Positions 21,530 through 31,381 of a stretch of 64,000 nucleotides of DNA are shown here, piece after piece (within the stretch, counting starts at the first letter, position 1; the number at the start of each line of letters is the position of its first letter). The DNA is from Betaproteobacteria bacterium (GTDB lineage: Bacteria; Pseudomonadota; Gammaproteobacteria; Burkholderiales; Burkholderiaceae_C): positions 673,474 through 737,473 of the forward strand of contig JADJWD010000004.1 of the NCBI GenBank assembly GCA_016716535.1, read 5' to 3'. Under the pieces are notes generated by a model, which made no database searches, was not told where the DNA came from, and worked only from the letters and a program-made list of their open reading frames with translations. A program made the position numbers and the translations under genes.

Positions 21530-22906
21530 TCAGGGCTTCGACTCGCCGAGCCAGCGCATCGTGTCGTTCATCGCCAGGTCGAGCTTGGCGAGCAGCTCGT
21601 CGATCTCGGCCTCGGTGATCGTCAGCGGCGGCGAGAACGCGACGATGTCGCCGGCCATCACGCGCACGATGAGGCCGTGGTCCTGTGCCGCCTTCGCAAG
21701 ATATGCGCCGACGCCGCGCGCGGCGTCGAAGGGCTTGCGCGCCTCCGGGTCGGCGGCCAGTTCGATCGCGCCGATCAAGCCGATGCCGCGCACGTCGCCG
21801 ACGATCGGGTGGCCGGCGTATTGGCGCAGCCCCGCCTGCAAACGCGGCGCGACGCGCTGCACGTGCTCGACGATGCGGTCGCTGTCGTAGATCTTCAGCG
21901 TCTCGAGCGCCACCGCGCACGCCACCGGGTGGCCGCTGTAGGTGTAGCCGTGGCCGAAGGTGCCGATCGTCGCCGCCGCGTCGGCGATGACCTGGTAAAC
22001 CTTGTCGTTGATGTACAGCGCCGACATCGGGATGTAGGCGCTGGTCATCATCTTCGCGACGGTGATCAGGTCGGGCTTCAGGCCGAAGTGCTGCGTGCCG
22101 AAGTTCGTGCCCAGCCGGCCGAAGCCGGTGATGACCTCGTCGGCGATGAAGAGCAGGTCGTACTTCGCGAGCACCGCCTGCACGCGATCGAAGTAGCCCG
22201 GCGGCGGCACGATGACGCCGCCGGCGCCCTGCACCGGCTCGGCGATGAACGCGGCCACCGTCTCCGGGCCTTCCTTCAGGATCGTCTGCTCGAGTTCGTC
22301 GGCCATGCGCGCGCCGAAAGCCTCGGGCGACTCGCCGTCCTTCGCGAACTGGTACGCGTGCGGGCAGCCGACGCGCACGACGCCGTCGATCGGCAGGTCG
22401 AACTGCGTGTGCATCACTGGCAGGCCGCTCATCGACGCGGCGGCCACCGTCACGCCGTGGTAGCCCTTGACGCGCGCGAGGATCTTCTTTTTCAACGGCC
22501 GCCCGCGCGCGTTGTTGTACATGCGCACGAGCTTGAAGGCGGTGTCGTTGCTCTCCGAGCCCGAGTTGGCGAACAGCACGCGCGCCATCGGCACCGGCGC
22601 CCAGCGCATCAGCGTCTCGACGAGTTCGGCCACCGGCCCCGGCACCTTGCCCGAGAAGGCGTGGTAGTAGGGCAGCGTCTGCATCTGCCGCGTCGCCGCG
22701 GCGACGAGGCGCTTCTCGGAGAAGCCGAGCGACGCGCACCAGAGCCCCGCCATCGCCTCGAGGTACTTCTTGCCGTCTTCGCCGTAGACGTGCACGCCTT
22801 CGCCGCGCGTGATGACGAGCGGCCCTTCGCGCTCGAGCTGGCGCGGCTGCGTGTACGGGTGCAGGTGGTAGCGGGTGTCGGCGAGCGCGGTGGGGGTCAG
22901 CGTCAT
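21530..22906 (-). CDS. Class III (omega) aminotransferase, putrescine/polyamine-pyruvate type
   Basis: About 458 residues; PLP-dependent fold type I. Key features: NSGSESNDTAFKL near 115, YHGVTVAAASMSG, IADEVITGFGR with the PLP-binding Asp, and the Schiff-base lysine in TVAKMMTSAY. This subgroup (SpuC-like) removes the terminal amino group of putrescine, spermidine or beta-alanine and gives it to pyruvate. Being first in an operon with a polyamine-type ABC importer suggests catabolism of the imported amine. The start at 22906 (MTLTPT) is preferred over one seven codons upstream. Confidence 0.88.
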   Translation of the reverse strand: MTLTPTALADTRYHLHPYTQPRQLEREGPLVITRGEGVHVYGEDGKKYLEAMAGLWCASLGFSEKRLVAAATRQMQTLPYYHAFSGKVPGPVAELVETLMRWAPVPMARVLFANSGSESNDTAFKLVRMYNNARGRPLKKKILARVKGYHGVTVAAASMSGLPVMHTQFDLPIDGVVRVGCPHAYQFAKDGESPEAFGARMADELEQTILKEGPETVAAFIAEPVQGAGGVIVPPPGYFDRVQAVLAKYDLLFIADEVITGFGRLGTNFGTQHFGLKPDLITVAKMMTSAYIPMSALYINDKVYQVIADAAATIGTFGHGYTYSGHPVACAVALETLKIYDSDRIVEHVQRVAPRLQAGLRQYAGHPIVGDVRGIGLIGAIELAADPEARKPFDAARGVGAYLAKAAQDHGLIVRVMAGDIVAFSPPLTITEAEIDELLAKLDLAMNDTMRWLGESKP

Positions 22907-22985
22907 GGGCGTGGCGGCAGGCGGCAAAGAGCCGACGTGCAGCGCGGCCGACTGTACCGCCCGCGGCCCGCGCCGCGCCCTGGGG

Positions 22986-23912
22986 TCAACGCTGGAGCAG
23001 CTCGGCCACGCGCTCGCGCAGCAGCGCCGGCGTCACCTGCGCCGCCGGCACCGCGGCGGCGGCGTTCAAGCCCACCGGCGTGAACAAGCCGCGGCGAAAG
23101 GGCTTCACCATCGCCCGGCCGCGCTCGATGCGCGAGAAGAACGAGCCCCACAGGTTCGTCAGCGCCAGCAGCACCACCGGCACCGGGTGCGTGGCCAGCA
23201 CCTTCATGATGCCGCCCTTGAACTCGGCCAGTTCGCCGTCGTGCGTGATGGCGCCCTCGGGGAAGATGCACAAGAGCTGCCCGTCGGCGAGCACCGCGTT
23301 CGCTTCGGCGAAGGCACGCTCGTAGGCGGCGGCGTCCTCGCGCTGCGGCGCGATCGGGATCGCCTTGCCGAGCTGGAACAGCCACCCGAGCACCGGAACC
23401 TTGAAGACGCGGTGGTCCATGATGAAGCGGATCGGCCGCGGGCTCGCCGCCATCAGCAACACCGCGTCGACGAAGCTGACGTGGTTGCACACGAGGATCG
23501 CGGCGCCCTCGGTCGGGATGTGCTCCTCGCCTCGCACGCGGAAGCGGTAGATCACGTGCGTCAGGATCCAGGCGAGGAAGCGCAGCAGGTACTCCGGCAC
23601 GAGCAGGAAGATGTAGGTCGCCACCAGCGCATTCAGCAGCCCGACGACGAGAAACACCTCGGGAATCGTCAACCCGGCCGCGAGCAGCGCGCCGACACCG
23701 AGCGAGCTGACGATCATGAACAGGGCGTTGAGGATGTTGTTCGCCGCGATGATGCGCGCCCGGTGCGTGGGCTGCGCGCGCAGCTGGATCAGCGCGTACA
23801 TCGGCACGCTGTACAGGCCCGCGAAGAGGGCCAGCAGCGCCAGGTCGGCGAGCACGCGCCAGTGCGCGGCGGCCCCTTCGCCCGCGGTGAAGCCGGCCAG
23901 CGTGTGCGCGGC
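22986..23912 (-). pseudogene. Remnant of an MFS-acyltransferase (LplT-PlsC/Aas type) gene
   Basis: The C-terminal part of a lysophospholipid transporter-acyltransferase fusion. Two or three MFS helices (LALLALFAGLYSVPMYALIQ onward) are followed by a PlsC domain with the catalytic NHVSFVD (H-x4-D) and FPEGAIT motifs. Full-length proteins have about 600 residues or more with 10-12 helices before the acyltransferase; here the first 200-300 residues are missing. At about 23,910 the frame loses homology because the adjoining DNA is inverted. The acyltransferase domain is intact and might still be made from an internal start, but the transporter cannot be functional. Confidence 0.72.
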
Positions 23913-23913
23913 G

Positions 23914-24075
23914 GCAGCCATCGCCGGCCGCGTCGTCGCGCAGTGGGTGCCGGCGACGCCATCCACGGCGCCCGGCCTGCGCGTCAACTGGAACCCGTTC
24001 TCCGAGACCTGGCGCAACCTGAAGCTTGCGCACGAGAACGTCGTCGTGTTCCGCTCGCTGCTCGGCATCTCGTGG
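23914..24075 (+). pseudogene. Inverted internal fragment of the same MFS gene
   Basis: On the plus strand this stretch encodes GLRVNWNPFSETWRNLKL, AHENVVVFRSLLGISW. That is the conserved segment that in intact MFS-acyltransferase proteins lies upstream of the helices now found on the minus strand. So a block of about 160 bases has been flipped in place and the flanking parts of the gene lost. No start or ribosome site serves it. Confidence 0.72.
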
Positions 24076-24181
24076 CCGGCCGCGGGTTCGGGCATCGGGG
24101 GTTCCCACGGGAGTTCGTGTTGTTCGTGCGCTTCTCGAGCGCGCATGATTGTCGGCCGGGGCCCGCGGGCCGCCTGCGCAT

Positions 24182-25441
24182 TCAAGCCACAAAGTGCCGC
24201 CGCGTCGCGAACACCTCGTCGCCGAGCCGCGCGGCGCCCACCTTCAGCGAGCGCTTCAGCGCCAGGTCGAACAGCAGCGGGTCGTGCTCGCGCAGCCGCG
24301 CCAGCGGCGCCTCGTCGGCCGCGGCCAGCAGGCCGGCGCTGCGCAGCTTCGGCAGGCTCGTCAGCCACTTCAGGCCCGGCAGCGGGTAGTCCGAGCCGTG
24401 CAGCAGCCGGCCGGCCCAGCGGCCGGCGTGTTGCCGCTCGATAATCGCGCGCCAGACGGTGGGCGTGCGGTTGCGCTGGAAGACGGCCGCGATGTCGCCG
24501 AAGAGCCGCCCCTCGAACGCGCGCTCGTCCATCAGCCGCGCGAAGAGGTCGAACGCCGGCACCTCGGGCGCCGAGGTGCGGTCCAGATCAGCCGCCTGGC
24601 CGAGCGACGCGCAATGCGCGACGACGACGCGCACGCCGCGTTCGAGCAGCGCGCGCACGTGCAGCGGGTTGACGAGGTCTTCGCGGCGCGCGCCGGGCAC
24701 CGCTTTCTCTTCGCCGCAATGCACGATGAGCGGCAGGCCGAGTGCCGTGGCCGCCTCGCCGAAGACGAGGCTGCGCGGCTCGCGCAGGTCGATGTTCATC
24801 GAACTCGGCAGCCACTTGACGGCGACCGCGCCGGCGCGGCGCGCCTCGCGCAACGCTGGCAGCGCATCGGCGCGATACGGATGGATCGACGCCACCCAGC
24901 CGAAGCGATGCGGCGCCGCGGCGGCCACCGCGGCCGCGTAGCGGTCGGGCACGTGCACGGTGGTGTGCTCGGGCCGCGCCGCACCGGCCGCATCGTGCGC
25001 CTGCTCGAAGGCGAAGAGCAGCCAGCGCGCGCCGGGCGGGAAGGCCTCGGCGAGTGCCCGCAGCCGCTGCACGTAGGCCGCGTCGATCGACGTGCCGTCG
25101 GGGTCGACGCACGAAGCCTCGAGGATGACGCGGCGGCGCGCGCGCTCGACGAGGTGGAAGCCGCTGGTCAGGCTCGGGTGCAGATAGCAGCCCGAGCCGC
25201 TGTCGCCGTTGCCGAGCAGGTGGCAGTGCATGTCCCAGAGCTGATCGGCCACGAGGCCCTGCAACGCACGTTGCAGCACCTCGTTCGCCGCGCCCGGCAG
25301 CGCCGGCAGGCACGCGGTGGCCCAGGGCGACGCGGCGTGTGCCGAGCTTGATGCGCCGAGCCCGAGCCCGGTGAACAAGCCCGCGGCCACGCTGCCGCAG
25401 CAGCCGAGGAAGGTGCGGCGGGAGGCGGGGTGCCGATGCAT
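24182..25441 (-). CDS. Exported amidohydrolase (TIM-barrel metal hydrolase)
   Basis: 419 residues. The N-terminus has a Tat-like signal (SRRTFLGCCGSVAAGLF, cleavage near AHA-ASP). The barrel begins with the metal-binding WDMHCHLLGNGDSG, then IVHCGEEKAVPG, VVVAHCASLG and LLHGSDYPLPG, the usual His/Asp metal ligands of the amidohydrolase superfamily (amidohydrolase_2 branch). Substrates of this branch are carboxylic acids, lactones or amides; the specific one is unknown. It is followed after 106 bases by the broken MFS-acyltransferase gene. The start at 25441 gives the signal peptide; the longer open frame is a shadow. Confidence 0.8.
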   Translation of the reverse strand: MHRHPASRRTFLGCCGSVAAGLFTGLGLGASSSAHAASPWATACLPALPGAANEVLQRALQGLVADQLWDMHCHLLGNGDSGSGCYLHPSLTSGFHLVERARRRVILEASCVDPDGTSIDAAYVQRLRALAEAFPPGARWLLFAFEQAHDAAGAARPEHTTVHVPDRYAAAVAAAAPHRFGWVASIHPYRADALPALREARRAGAVAVKWLPSSMNIDLREPRSLVFGEAATALGLPLIVHCGEEKAVPGARREDLVNPLHVRALLERGVRVVVAHCASLGQAADLDRTSAPEVPAFDLFARLMDERAFEGRLFGDIAAVFQRNRTPTVWRAIIERQHAGRWAGRLLHGSDYPLPGLKWLTSLPKLRSAGLLAAADEAPLARLREHDPLLFDLALKRSLKVGAARLGDEVFATRRHFVA

Positions 25442-25463
25442 TGGCGAGGGCGCTTGCGAGGCC

Positions 25464-25492
25464 CGGGCTTCGACAGGCTCAGCCCGAACGGG
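25464..25492 (+). repeat. Short dispersed repeat (GGGCTTCGACAGGCTCAGCCC type)
   Basis: CGGGCTTCGACAGGCTCAGC-CCGAACGGGT recurs as GGGCTTCGACAGGCTCAGTT-CGAACGGA at 50079-50106. Both copies are intergenic near gene ends. Such CTTCGACAGGCTCAG elements are scattered through many proteobacterial genomes; their role is not established. Confidence 0.65.
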
Positions 25493-25521
25493 TCTCTTGT
25501 TCGCGTGACCGCGGACCCGTA

Positions 25522-26478
<957 letters not shown>

Positions 26479-26483
26479 GGGTC

Positions 26484-27107
26484 GTGTCCTGCAGCGGCGA
26501 AGGTTGGGGCCGCAGTCTACGGGGCCGAAACGGGGCCGCTTCGGATTGCCATCGCTCACCTTCTCGCCGATGCTCGCGCGATGATCGATCCGTCCGCCCT
26601 CGCCTGCGCCCGCCCGTCCCCGGCGACCTCGGCTGGGTCATCGAGCGCCACGCGGCGCTCTACGCGCAGGAGTACGGCTGGGACTGGCGCTTCGAGGCGA
26701 TGGTGGCGCGCATCGCCGCCGACTTCATCGAGCGCTTCGAGCCGCGGCGCGAAGCGTGCTGGATCGCCGAACGCGACACCGCCGCGGGCCCGCAGCGCCT
26801 GGGCTGCGTCTTCCTCGTGCGGGCGCGCGACGAGGCCACCGGCGCGGTGGAGCCCGGCGTCGCGCAGCTGCGCATGCTGCTCGTCGAGCCCGCGGCCCGC
26901 GGCCTCGGACTCGGCAAGCGGCTCGTCGCGGAATGCGAACGCTTCGCCCGCGCGCGCGGCTATCGGCGCATTCGACTCTGGACCAACAGCGTGCTGCTCG
27001 CCGCGCGCGGCATCTACGAGGCCGCCGGCTACCGCCTCATCGCCACGGAGAAGCACACGAGCTTCGGCAAGCGGCTAGTCGGCGAGACGTGGGAGCTGGT
27101 GCTATGA
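26484..27107 (+). CDS. GNAT acetyltransferase; start uncertain
   Basis: The GNAT fold is clear from about 26,600: PVPGDLGWVIERHAALYAQE, QLRMLLVEPAARGLGLGKRL (acetyl-CoA loop), RRIRLWTNS and GIYEAAGYRLIATEKH. In related proteins this domain is the C-terminal half of a MarR-GNAT fusion; the MarR half is absent here. The only in-frame start of the usual kind is GTG at 26484, five bases from the divergent hydrolase start, leaving no room for a promoter. The gene may be an N-terminally truncated remnant. A 26-codon frame (27104-27184) follows but has no support. Confidence 0.6.
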   Translation: MSCSGEGWGRSLRGRNGAASDCHRSPSRRCSRDDRSVRPRLRPPVPGDLGWVIERHAALYAQEYGWDWRFEAMVARIAADFIERFEPRREACWIAERDTAAGPQRLGCVFLVRARDEATGAVEPGVAQLRMLLVEPAARGLGLGKRLVAECERFARARGYRRIRLWTNSVLLAARGIYEAAGYRLIATEKHTSFGKRLVGETWELVL

Positions 27108-27206
27108 ACTCGAGCGCGACCCCAGGCGGCCTGGCCGCCTTTCGACTCGCACTGGCGGCGGACGGCGGGTTTCTCGCGCAGTAGCGCCCGCCCGCTCGAG
27201 GCGCGC

Positions 27207-27830
27207 TCAGCGCAAATCGCCCGCCAGGCTCGCCAGCGTATCGGCCGGCACGTTCACGTGCGCCGGGTAGTTCGTGTGGTCGCAGCCGATCTTCACCTGC
27301 GCGCCGGCGCGCACGGCGTCGCGCATCGGTTTGGTCAGTTCGAAGCGCACGAAGTGCACCGACGAGGTCTTCTCGTCGTTCTCGCGCTCGAGGTCCTCGT
27401 CGGCGATCGCGTAGGCGCGCGCGTGGCCCTCGACCTCGACGAAGAGGCGGTCCTCCACGCCGATCAGCCGCGCCAGCTCGCGCTTGCGCTCGTGCACGTC
27501 GGGGTACTCGATGAGCATCGTCGCTTTCCAGTTCGTGCCGTCGGGCACCAGCGGCGCGTAGGCGTCGATCTCGGACTGGATGCCCTCTTCCTCGAAGATC
27601 TTCTCGATGTGCAGCATCTCCTGGATCTGCCGGCGGATCGTCTGCGCGTCCTCGAACTGCAGCGTGATGTGCTCGCCGAGCACGACGCTGCGCAGCCGCC
27701 GGTGCGCAATGGCGTCGGCGCGGCTCGTCTTGCGGATCTTCGCGTAGGCCTCCAGCGTCAGCAGGCTGGCGGGGGTGATCGGCGTTGCCGCGGGAGAGGG
27801 GGAGGGAGAGGCGGGTGAAGCGTTCGCCAT
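27207..27830 (-). CDS. DUF3501 family protein
   Basis: 207 residues. After a Pro/Ser-rich start (ASPASPSPSPAA) the family core runs from LLTLEAYAKIRKTSRADAIA through FEDAQTIRRQIQEMLHIEKI to VRFELTKPM and KIGCDHTNYPAHVNV. DUF3501 genes are regularly found after a rubrerythrin and an HdrD-like Fe-S protein, as here; their reaction is unknown. ATG 27830 has GGAG eight bases upstream and is preferred over GTG 27839. The Fe-S gene stops 39 bases before it. Confidence 0.85.
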   Translation of the reverse strand: MANASPASPSPSPAATPITPASLLTLEAYAKIRKTSRADAIAHRRLRSVVLGEHITLQFEDAQTIRRQIQEMLHIEKIFEEEGIQSEIDAYAPLVPDGTNWKATMLIEYPDVHERKRELARLIGVEDRLFVEVEGHARAYAIADEDLERENDEKTSSVHFVRFELTKPMRDAVRAGAQVKIGCDHTNYPAHVNVPADTLASLAGDLR

Positions 27831-27869
27831 GTCAGTCACTCCGGAATCACTCGATACAAAACAGGTCGT

Positions 27870-29213
27870 TCAAGCCAGCCCGTAGGCGCGCCGCAGCAGG
27901 CTCAGCGGGTGCTGCAGCGCCCTGGCCGGCGTGCCGGCAAGCTCCATGCCTTGCGCGATGTGGTGGCCGGCCAGCGCGCAGTCGCTGGCGATGAAGTCGG
28001 GCTCGTCCCTGGCCATCGACTTGAAGCCCGGGCGGCCGATCTTCATCGCTACCGGGTGCGTCGCCGTCTTCACGCCGTAGGTGCCGGCGTGGCCCGAGCA
28101 GCGCTCCACCGTGTTGAGCTGCACGTCGACCGTCTTGCCGACGATCTTGAACATCTCTTCGGTCTTGCGGCCGATGTTCTGCACGCGGCCGTGGCAGGGG
28201 ATGTGATAGCTCACCTTGCCCAGCGCCGTGGCGAAGTCGGTCTTCAGCAGGCCGTCCTTGTGCCGCGCGACGAGGTACTCGAACGGGTCCCACATCGCTT
28301 CCTTGACGAGCTGCGTGTCGGCGTCGCCCGGGAACATCAGTGGCAGCTCCTGCTTGAACATCAGCGTGCAGGAAGGGATCGCCGAGACGATGGCGTAGCC
28401 CTCGCGCGCGTAGCGGGCGAGCACCGGGATGTTCGCCTCCTTGGCCTTCTCGACCGCCTCGAGGTCGCCGAGCTCGAGCTTGGGCATGCCGCAGCACTGT
28501 TCCTTCTCGACGATCTCGTACGGGATCTCGTTGTGCTCGAGCACCTTCAGCAGGTCTTCGCCGATGCCGGGCTCGTTGTAGTTGATGAAGCAGGTCGCGA
28601 AGATGGCCACCTTGCCCGGCGTGCGCTCGCCGTGGGTGACGGTGCCGCCGTAGCTCATCGCGCGGCCCCAGCGGAAGCGCTGGTCCGCCAGGCCCGGCAT
28701 CCACGCGTCGGCATTGACGCCGAGTCGGCTTTGCATGAGCCGGCGCATCGGCTTGGTCGCGTTCACCTTGTTGACCGCCTGCACGACGATCGGGATGCCG
28801 GCGAACTGGCCATGCAGGTCGGTGCTGGCGAGCAGCTTCTCGCTGCCGTGCACTTCGCCGTTGTTGAACTTGAAGGCCTTGGCACGCAGCATCAGATGCG
28901 GGAAGTCCAGGTTCCACGCATGCGGCGGCGTGTACGGGCACTTCGTCATGTAGCACAGGTCGCACAGGTAGCACTGGTCGACGACCTTCCAGTAGTCGTC
29001 CTTCTTGACACCGTGCACCTCGCCGTCGTCGGTGGCGTCGACGAGGTCGAACAGGTTCGGGAAGCTCTGGCACAGGCTCACGCAGCGGCGGCAGCCGTGG
29101 CAGATGTCGAACACGCGCTCCAGTTCGGCAAAGAGTTTGCCTTCGTCGCGGAAGTCGGGGCTCTTCCAGTCCAGCGGGTGGCGGGTGGGGGCTTCGAGGT
29201 TGCCTTCGCGCAT
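27870..29213 (-). CDS. HdrD/GlpC-like iron-sulfur oxidoreductase
   Basis: 447 residues. An N-terminal two-cluster ferredoxin (CHGCRRCVSLCQSFP and CYLCDLCYMTKCPYTPP) is followed by two CCG domains (EKEQCCGMPKLE and ERCSGHAGTYG, with TCFINYNEPG and IPCHGRVQ). This is the layout of GlpC, LutA/GlcF and HdrD. It probably passes electrons between a cytoplasmic donor and rubrerythrin or the membrane. The second CCG motif reads ERCSG, so one cysteine of CCG is Ser. The start at 29213 (MREGNLE) is preferred because the 32 codons upstream span a terminator hairpin. Confidence 0.85.
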   Translation of the reverse strand: MREGNLEAPTRHPLDWKSPDFRDEGKLFAELERVFDICHGCRRCVSLCQSFPNLFDLVDATDDGEVHGVKKDDYWKVVDQCYLCDLCYMTKCPYTPPHAWNLDFPHLMLRAKAFKFNNGEVHGSEKLLASTDLHGQFAGIPIVVQAVNKVNATKPMRRLMQSRLGVNADAWMPGLADQRFRWGRAMSYGGTVTHGERTPGKVAIFATCFINYNEPGIGEDLLKVLEHNEIPYEIVEKEQCCGMPKLELGDLEAVEKAKEANIPVLARYAREGYAIVSAIPSCTLMFKQELPLMFPGDADTQLVKEAMWDPFEYLVARHKDGLLKTDFATALGKVSYHIPCHGRVQNIGRKTEEMFKIVGKTVDVQLNTVERCSGHAGTYGVKTATHPVAMKIGRPGFKSMARDEPDFIASDCALAGHHIAQGMELAGTPARALQHPLSLLRRAYGLA

Positions 29214-29266
29214 GGTGTGGGTGTTGTCGGCGGGGATGGATCTCGAAAGGTGCAGCAGCCGGCGCA

Positions 29267-29297
29267 AACAGACAAGGGGCGCGAGGCCCCTTGTCTT
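29267..29297 (-). terminator. Hairpin terminator after rubrerythrin
   Basis: A perfect 10-bp stem (GACAAGGGGC / GCCCCTTGTC) with a 5-base loop; on the minus strand it is followed by TGTTTG. It lies 20 bases past the rubrerythrin stop and before the Fe-S protein, and probably makes rubrerythrin the most abundant product of the cluster. Confidence 0.7.
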
Positions 29298-29316
29298 GCC
29301 GTGCGTCAAGCGCGCG

Positions 29317-29736
29317 TCAGTCGACCAGCTGGTCCAGCGCCTTCTGGTAGCGGTTGGCGTGGCTGCGCTCGGCCTTGGCCAGCGTCTCGAACCAGTCGGC
29401 GATCTCGTCGAAGCCTTCCGTGCGCGCCGTCTTGGCCATGCCCGGGTACATGTCGGTGTACTCGTGCGTCTCGCCGGCGACGGCGGCCTTCAGGTTGGCG
29501 CGCGTCGGGCCGATCGGCAGGCCGGTGGCGGGGTCGCCCGTCTGCTCGAGGAACTCGAGGTGGCCGTGCGCGTGGCCCGTCTCGCCTTCGGCGGTGCTGC
29601 GGAACAGCGCCGCAACGTCGTTCTGGCCTTCCACGTCGGCCTTGTTGGCGAAGTAGAGGTAACGGCGGTTGGCCTGCGATTCGCCGGCGAAGGCGTCCTT
29701 CAGGTTCTGCTCGGTCTTGGAACCCTTCAAGCCCAT
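29317..29736 (-). CDS. Rubrerythrin-type diiron protein (no rubredoxin domain)
   Basis: 139 residues, soluble. Diiron ligands appear in FAGESQANRRYLYFA, AEGETGHAHGHLEF, AAVAGETHEYTDMYP and LAKAERSHANRY, the E-x2-H and E-x-x-x-R patterns of the erythrin family. The C-terminal rubredoxin domain of classical rubrerythrin is missing, so an outside electron donor is needed; the HdrD-like protein next door is a candidate. The likely role is peroxide removal under low oxygen. GAGGAG precedes ATG 29736. Confidence 0.9.
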   Translation of the reverse strand: MGLKGSKTEQNLKDAFAGESQANRRYLYFANKADVEGQNDVAALFRSTAEGETGHAHGHLEFLEQTGDPATGLPIGPTRANLKAAVAGETHEYTDMYPGMAKTARTEGFDEIADWFETLAKAERSHANRYQKALDQLVD

Positions 29737-29927
29737 GGGGTACTCCTCGTGTCACTAGGTGGGGTGTGAACCAATGTCTCGCTGCTCATGTGTGGTGCCC
29801 CTGGCGCAGGCAGGCCCGGTGGCGGGCAGCGGGGGGCAACGGTAGCACCGGGGTTGGCAGGCGCCAATAACTATGCTCAATGCGCGCGATAGCTTTCGCC
29901 GAAGGGCCCGTGGGCCCAAAAGGCGCC

Positions 29928-30808
29928 TCAGCGCAGCCCCAGCAGCCGCAGCGCCAGTTCGTGCAGGCGGCCCGCGGGGGTCGACGAAACTCTCGAGCAC
30001 CGAGAAGTGGTGCTTGCCCGGCACGGTCTCGCACACCGGCACCGCGGTGGGCCCCCAGACCTCGCGGATCAGCGTGTTCTGGCGCCTGAACTCGTCGCTC
30101 TCGTCGAGGCCGACGGTCGCAAAGAGCTTGCCGGCCTTCGGCCGCGGAAAGAACGCCGGGCTCAGCCGCGCCACCGACAGCGGCGTGAGCTTCAGGTCGG
30201 CCTGCAGGAAAGGCGCATGGCGGATCGGCTCGAGGTCATAGAGGCCCGAGATCGACAGGCCGCCGGCGAGCGGCTGCGCGGGCAACTCGACGCCCAGACT
30301 CGCGGCCACGTCCTTCCAGCGGCACGACATCAACATCGCCGCGAGATGCCCGCCGGCCGAGTGCCCGGCCACCGCGATGCGCTGCGGGTCGCCGCCGTAT
30401 TCGGCAGCATGCTGCACCGTCCAGGCCACCGCCTCGGTCATCTGCAGCACGATGTGCTCCACGTCCACCGCCGGGCACAGGTCGTAGTTCGGCACGACGA
30501 CCATCGCGCCGTCGGCAGTGAACGCCGGCGTGACGAACGAGAAGTCGCTCTTGTCCAGCGCGCGCCAGTAGCCGCCGTGGATGACGATGAGCACCGGCGC
30601 GCCGCCGGCATTAAGCGCCTTCGGCCGGGAAGACATCGAGCGTGGACTTCGGCGCAGCGCCATAGCGCACGTCGAGCGTGCAACGCGCCTGCGCGCGCAC
30701 CAGCGCCGAGGCCTCGGCCCAGCGCGTGAGGTAACGCGCGTGGTCGGGCACCAGGGCGCGGTTGTTGTACTGGGCCTCCAGCCAGGCCGGATCAGTGCGT
30801 GGGCGCAT
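29928..30808 (-). pseudogene. Alpha/beta hydrolase (esterase) with two frameshifts
   Basis: The protein starts at 30808 (MRPRTDPAWLEAQYNNRALV), continues in a second frame with VLIVIHGGYWRALDKSDFSF and AVAGHSAGGHLAAML (nucleophile), and ends in a third frame with a normal C-terminus GRLHELALRLLGLR at 29928. The first shift is an extra base at AA 30613-30614, the second an extra base in the GGGGG run 29976-29980. Removing both restores a full-length protein of about 293 residues of the kynurenine formamidase/esterase-like group. Both shifts lie in homopolymers, so assembly error is plausible. Confidence 0.75.
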
Positions 30809-30989
30809 CGGCGGCTCCTCGTGGCTTGCGACGATGAGGTCGGAAAGGATGATCGACGCAGGGTCGATACCGGGGTCGACAGGGGCTCGACCCGGCGGGC
30901 GACGATAGCGCAGCCCGATCGCCCTGCCGCCCCGCGCGGGCCCGCCGGCCGACGCGGCCCGCGGCCGGGTTAGAATGCGCGCCGTTCGT

Positions 30990-31062
<73 letters not shown>

Positions 31063-31074
31063 CCACGTACAAGA

Positions 31075-31105
31075 GGGGCCGCCTGCGAGCGGCCCCCGCC
31101 TTTTT
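31075..31105 (+). terminator. Rho-independent terminator after tRNA-Ala
   Basis: An 8-bp stem GGGGCCGC / GCGGCCCC with a 6-base loop, then CGCC and TTTTT. It lies 10 bases after the tRNA CCA. Confidence 0.85.
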
Positions 31106-31126
31106 GGGCCGCGCATGGGCCGCAAG

Positions 31127-31162
31127 ATGCGGCCCATGCGGCCCATGCGGCCCTTGCGGCCC
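31127..31162 (+). repeat. Four tandem 9-base units (ATGCGGCCC)
   Basis: ATGCGGCCC occurs three times in a row, then TTGCGGCCC. Just before it, two inverted copies (GGGCCGC-GCATGGGCCGC) can pair with the array. It lies in the 316-base gap between the tRNA and hsdM. The only other feature seen in that gap is a TATAGT -10-like hexamer at 31270. Confidence 0.8.
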
Positions 31163-31381
31163 ACGCCGCCCCACGACCTTCGCAGTGGCGGCCCCAAGGG
31201 CCGCGGCTCGCCCCTCGTGGCGAGCCGGCGCACCGCCGCCGATGCGGCTTCGGCCGTGCCCGCCGCCGCTATAGTGAACTCGCACCCCACCCTCATGGGC
31301 GACGGGCGCGGCAGCACACAGCCCAGCGGTCCCGGTCGAGGCGCTGGCGCAGGCACCGCAAACGGCGCCGCAGCGCAGCGC

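Noticed and set aside
20322..22739. A single 805-codon protein covering the ABC ATPase and upstream DNA
   Set aside because: The upper 400 codons are a shadow of the aminotransferase in another frame; the ATPase starts at 21515.
27104..27184. A 26-codon frame after the GNAT gene (MNSSATPGG...)
   Set aside because: It overlaps the GNAT stop by four bases, but has no recognisable sequence and no helix or motif. Too little to support a gene.
31106..31162. Possible CRISPR array
   Set aside because: The 9-base units are contiguous with no spacers and no cas genes are nearby. No CRISPR was seen anywhere in the window.
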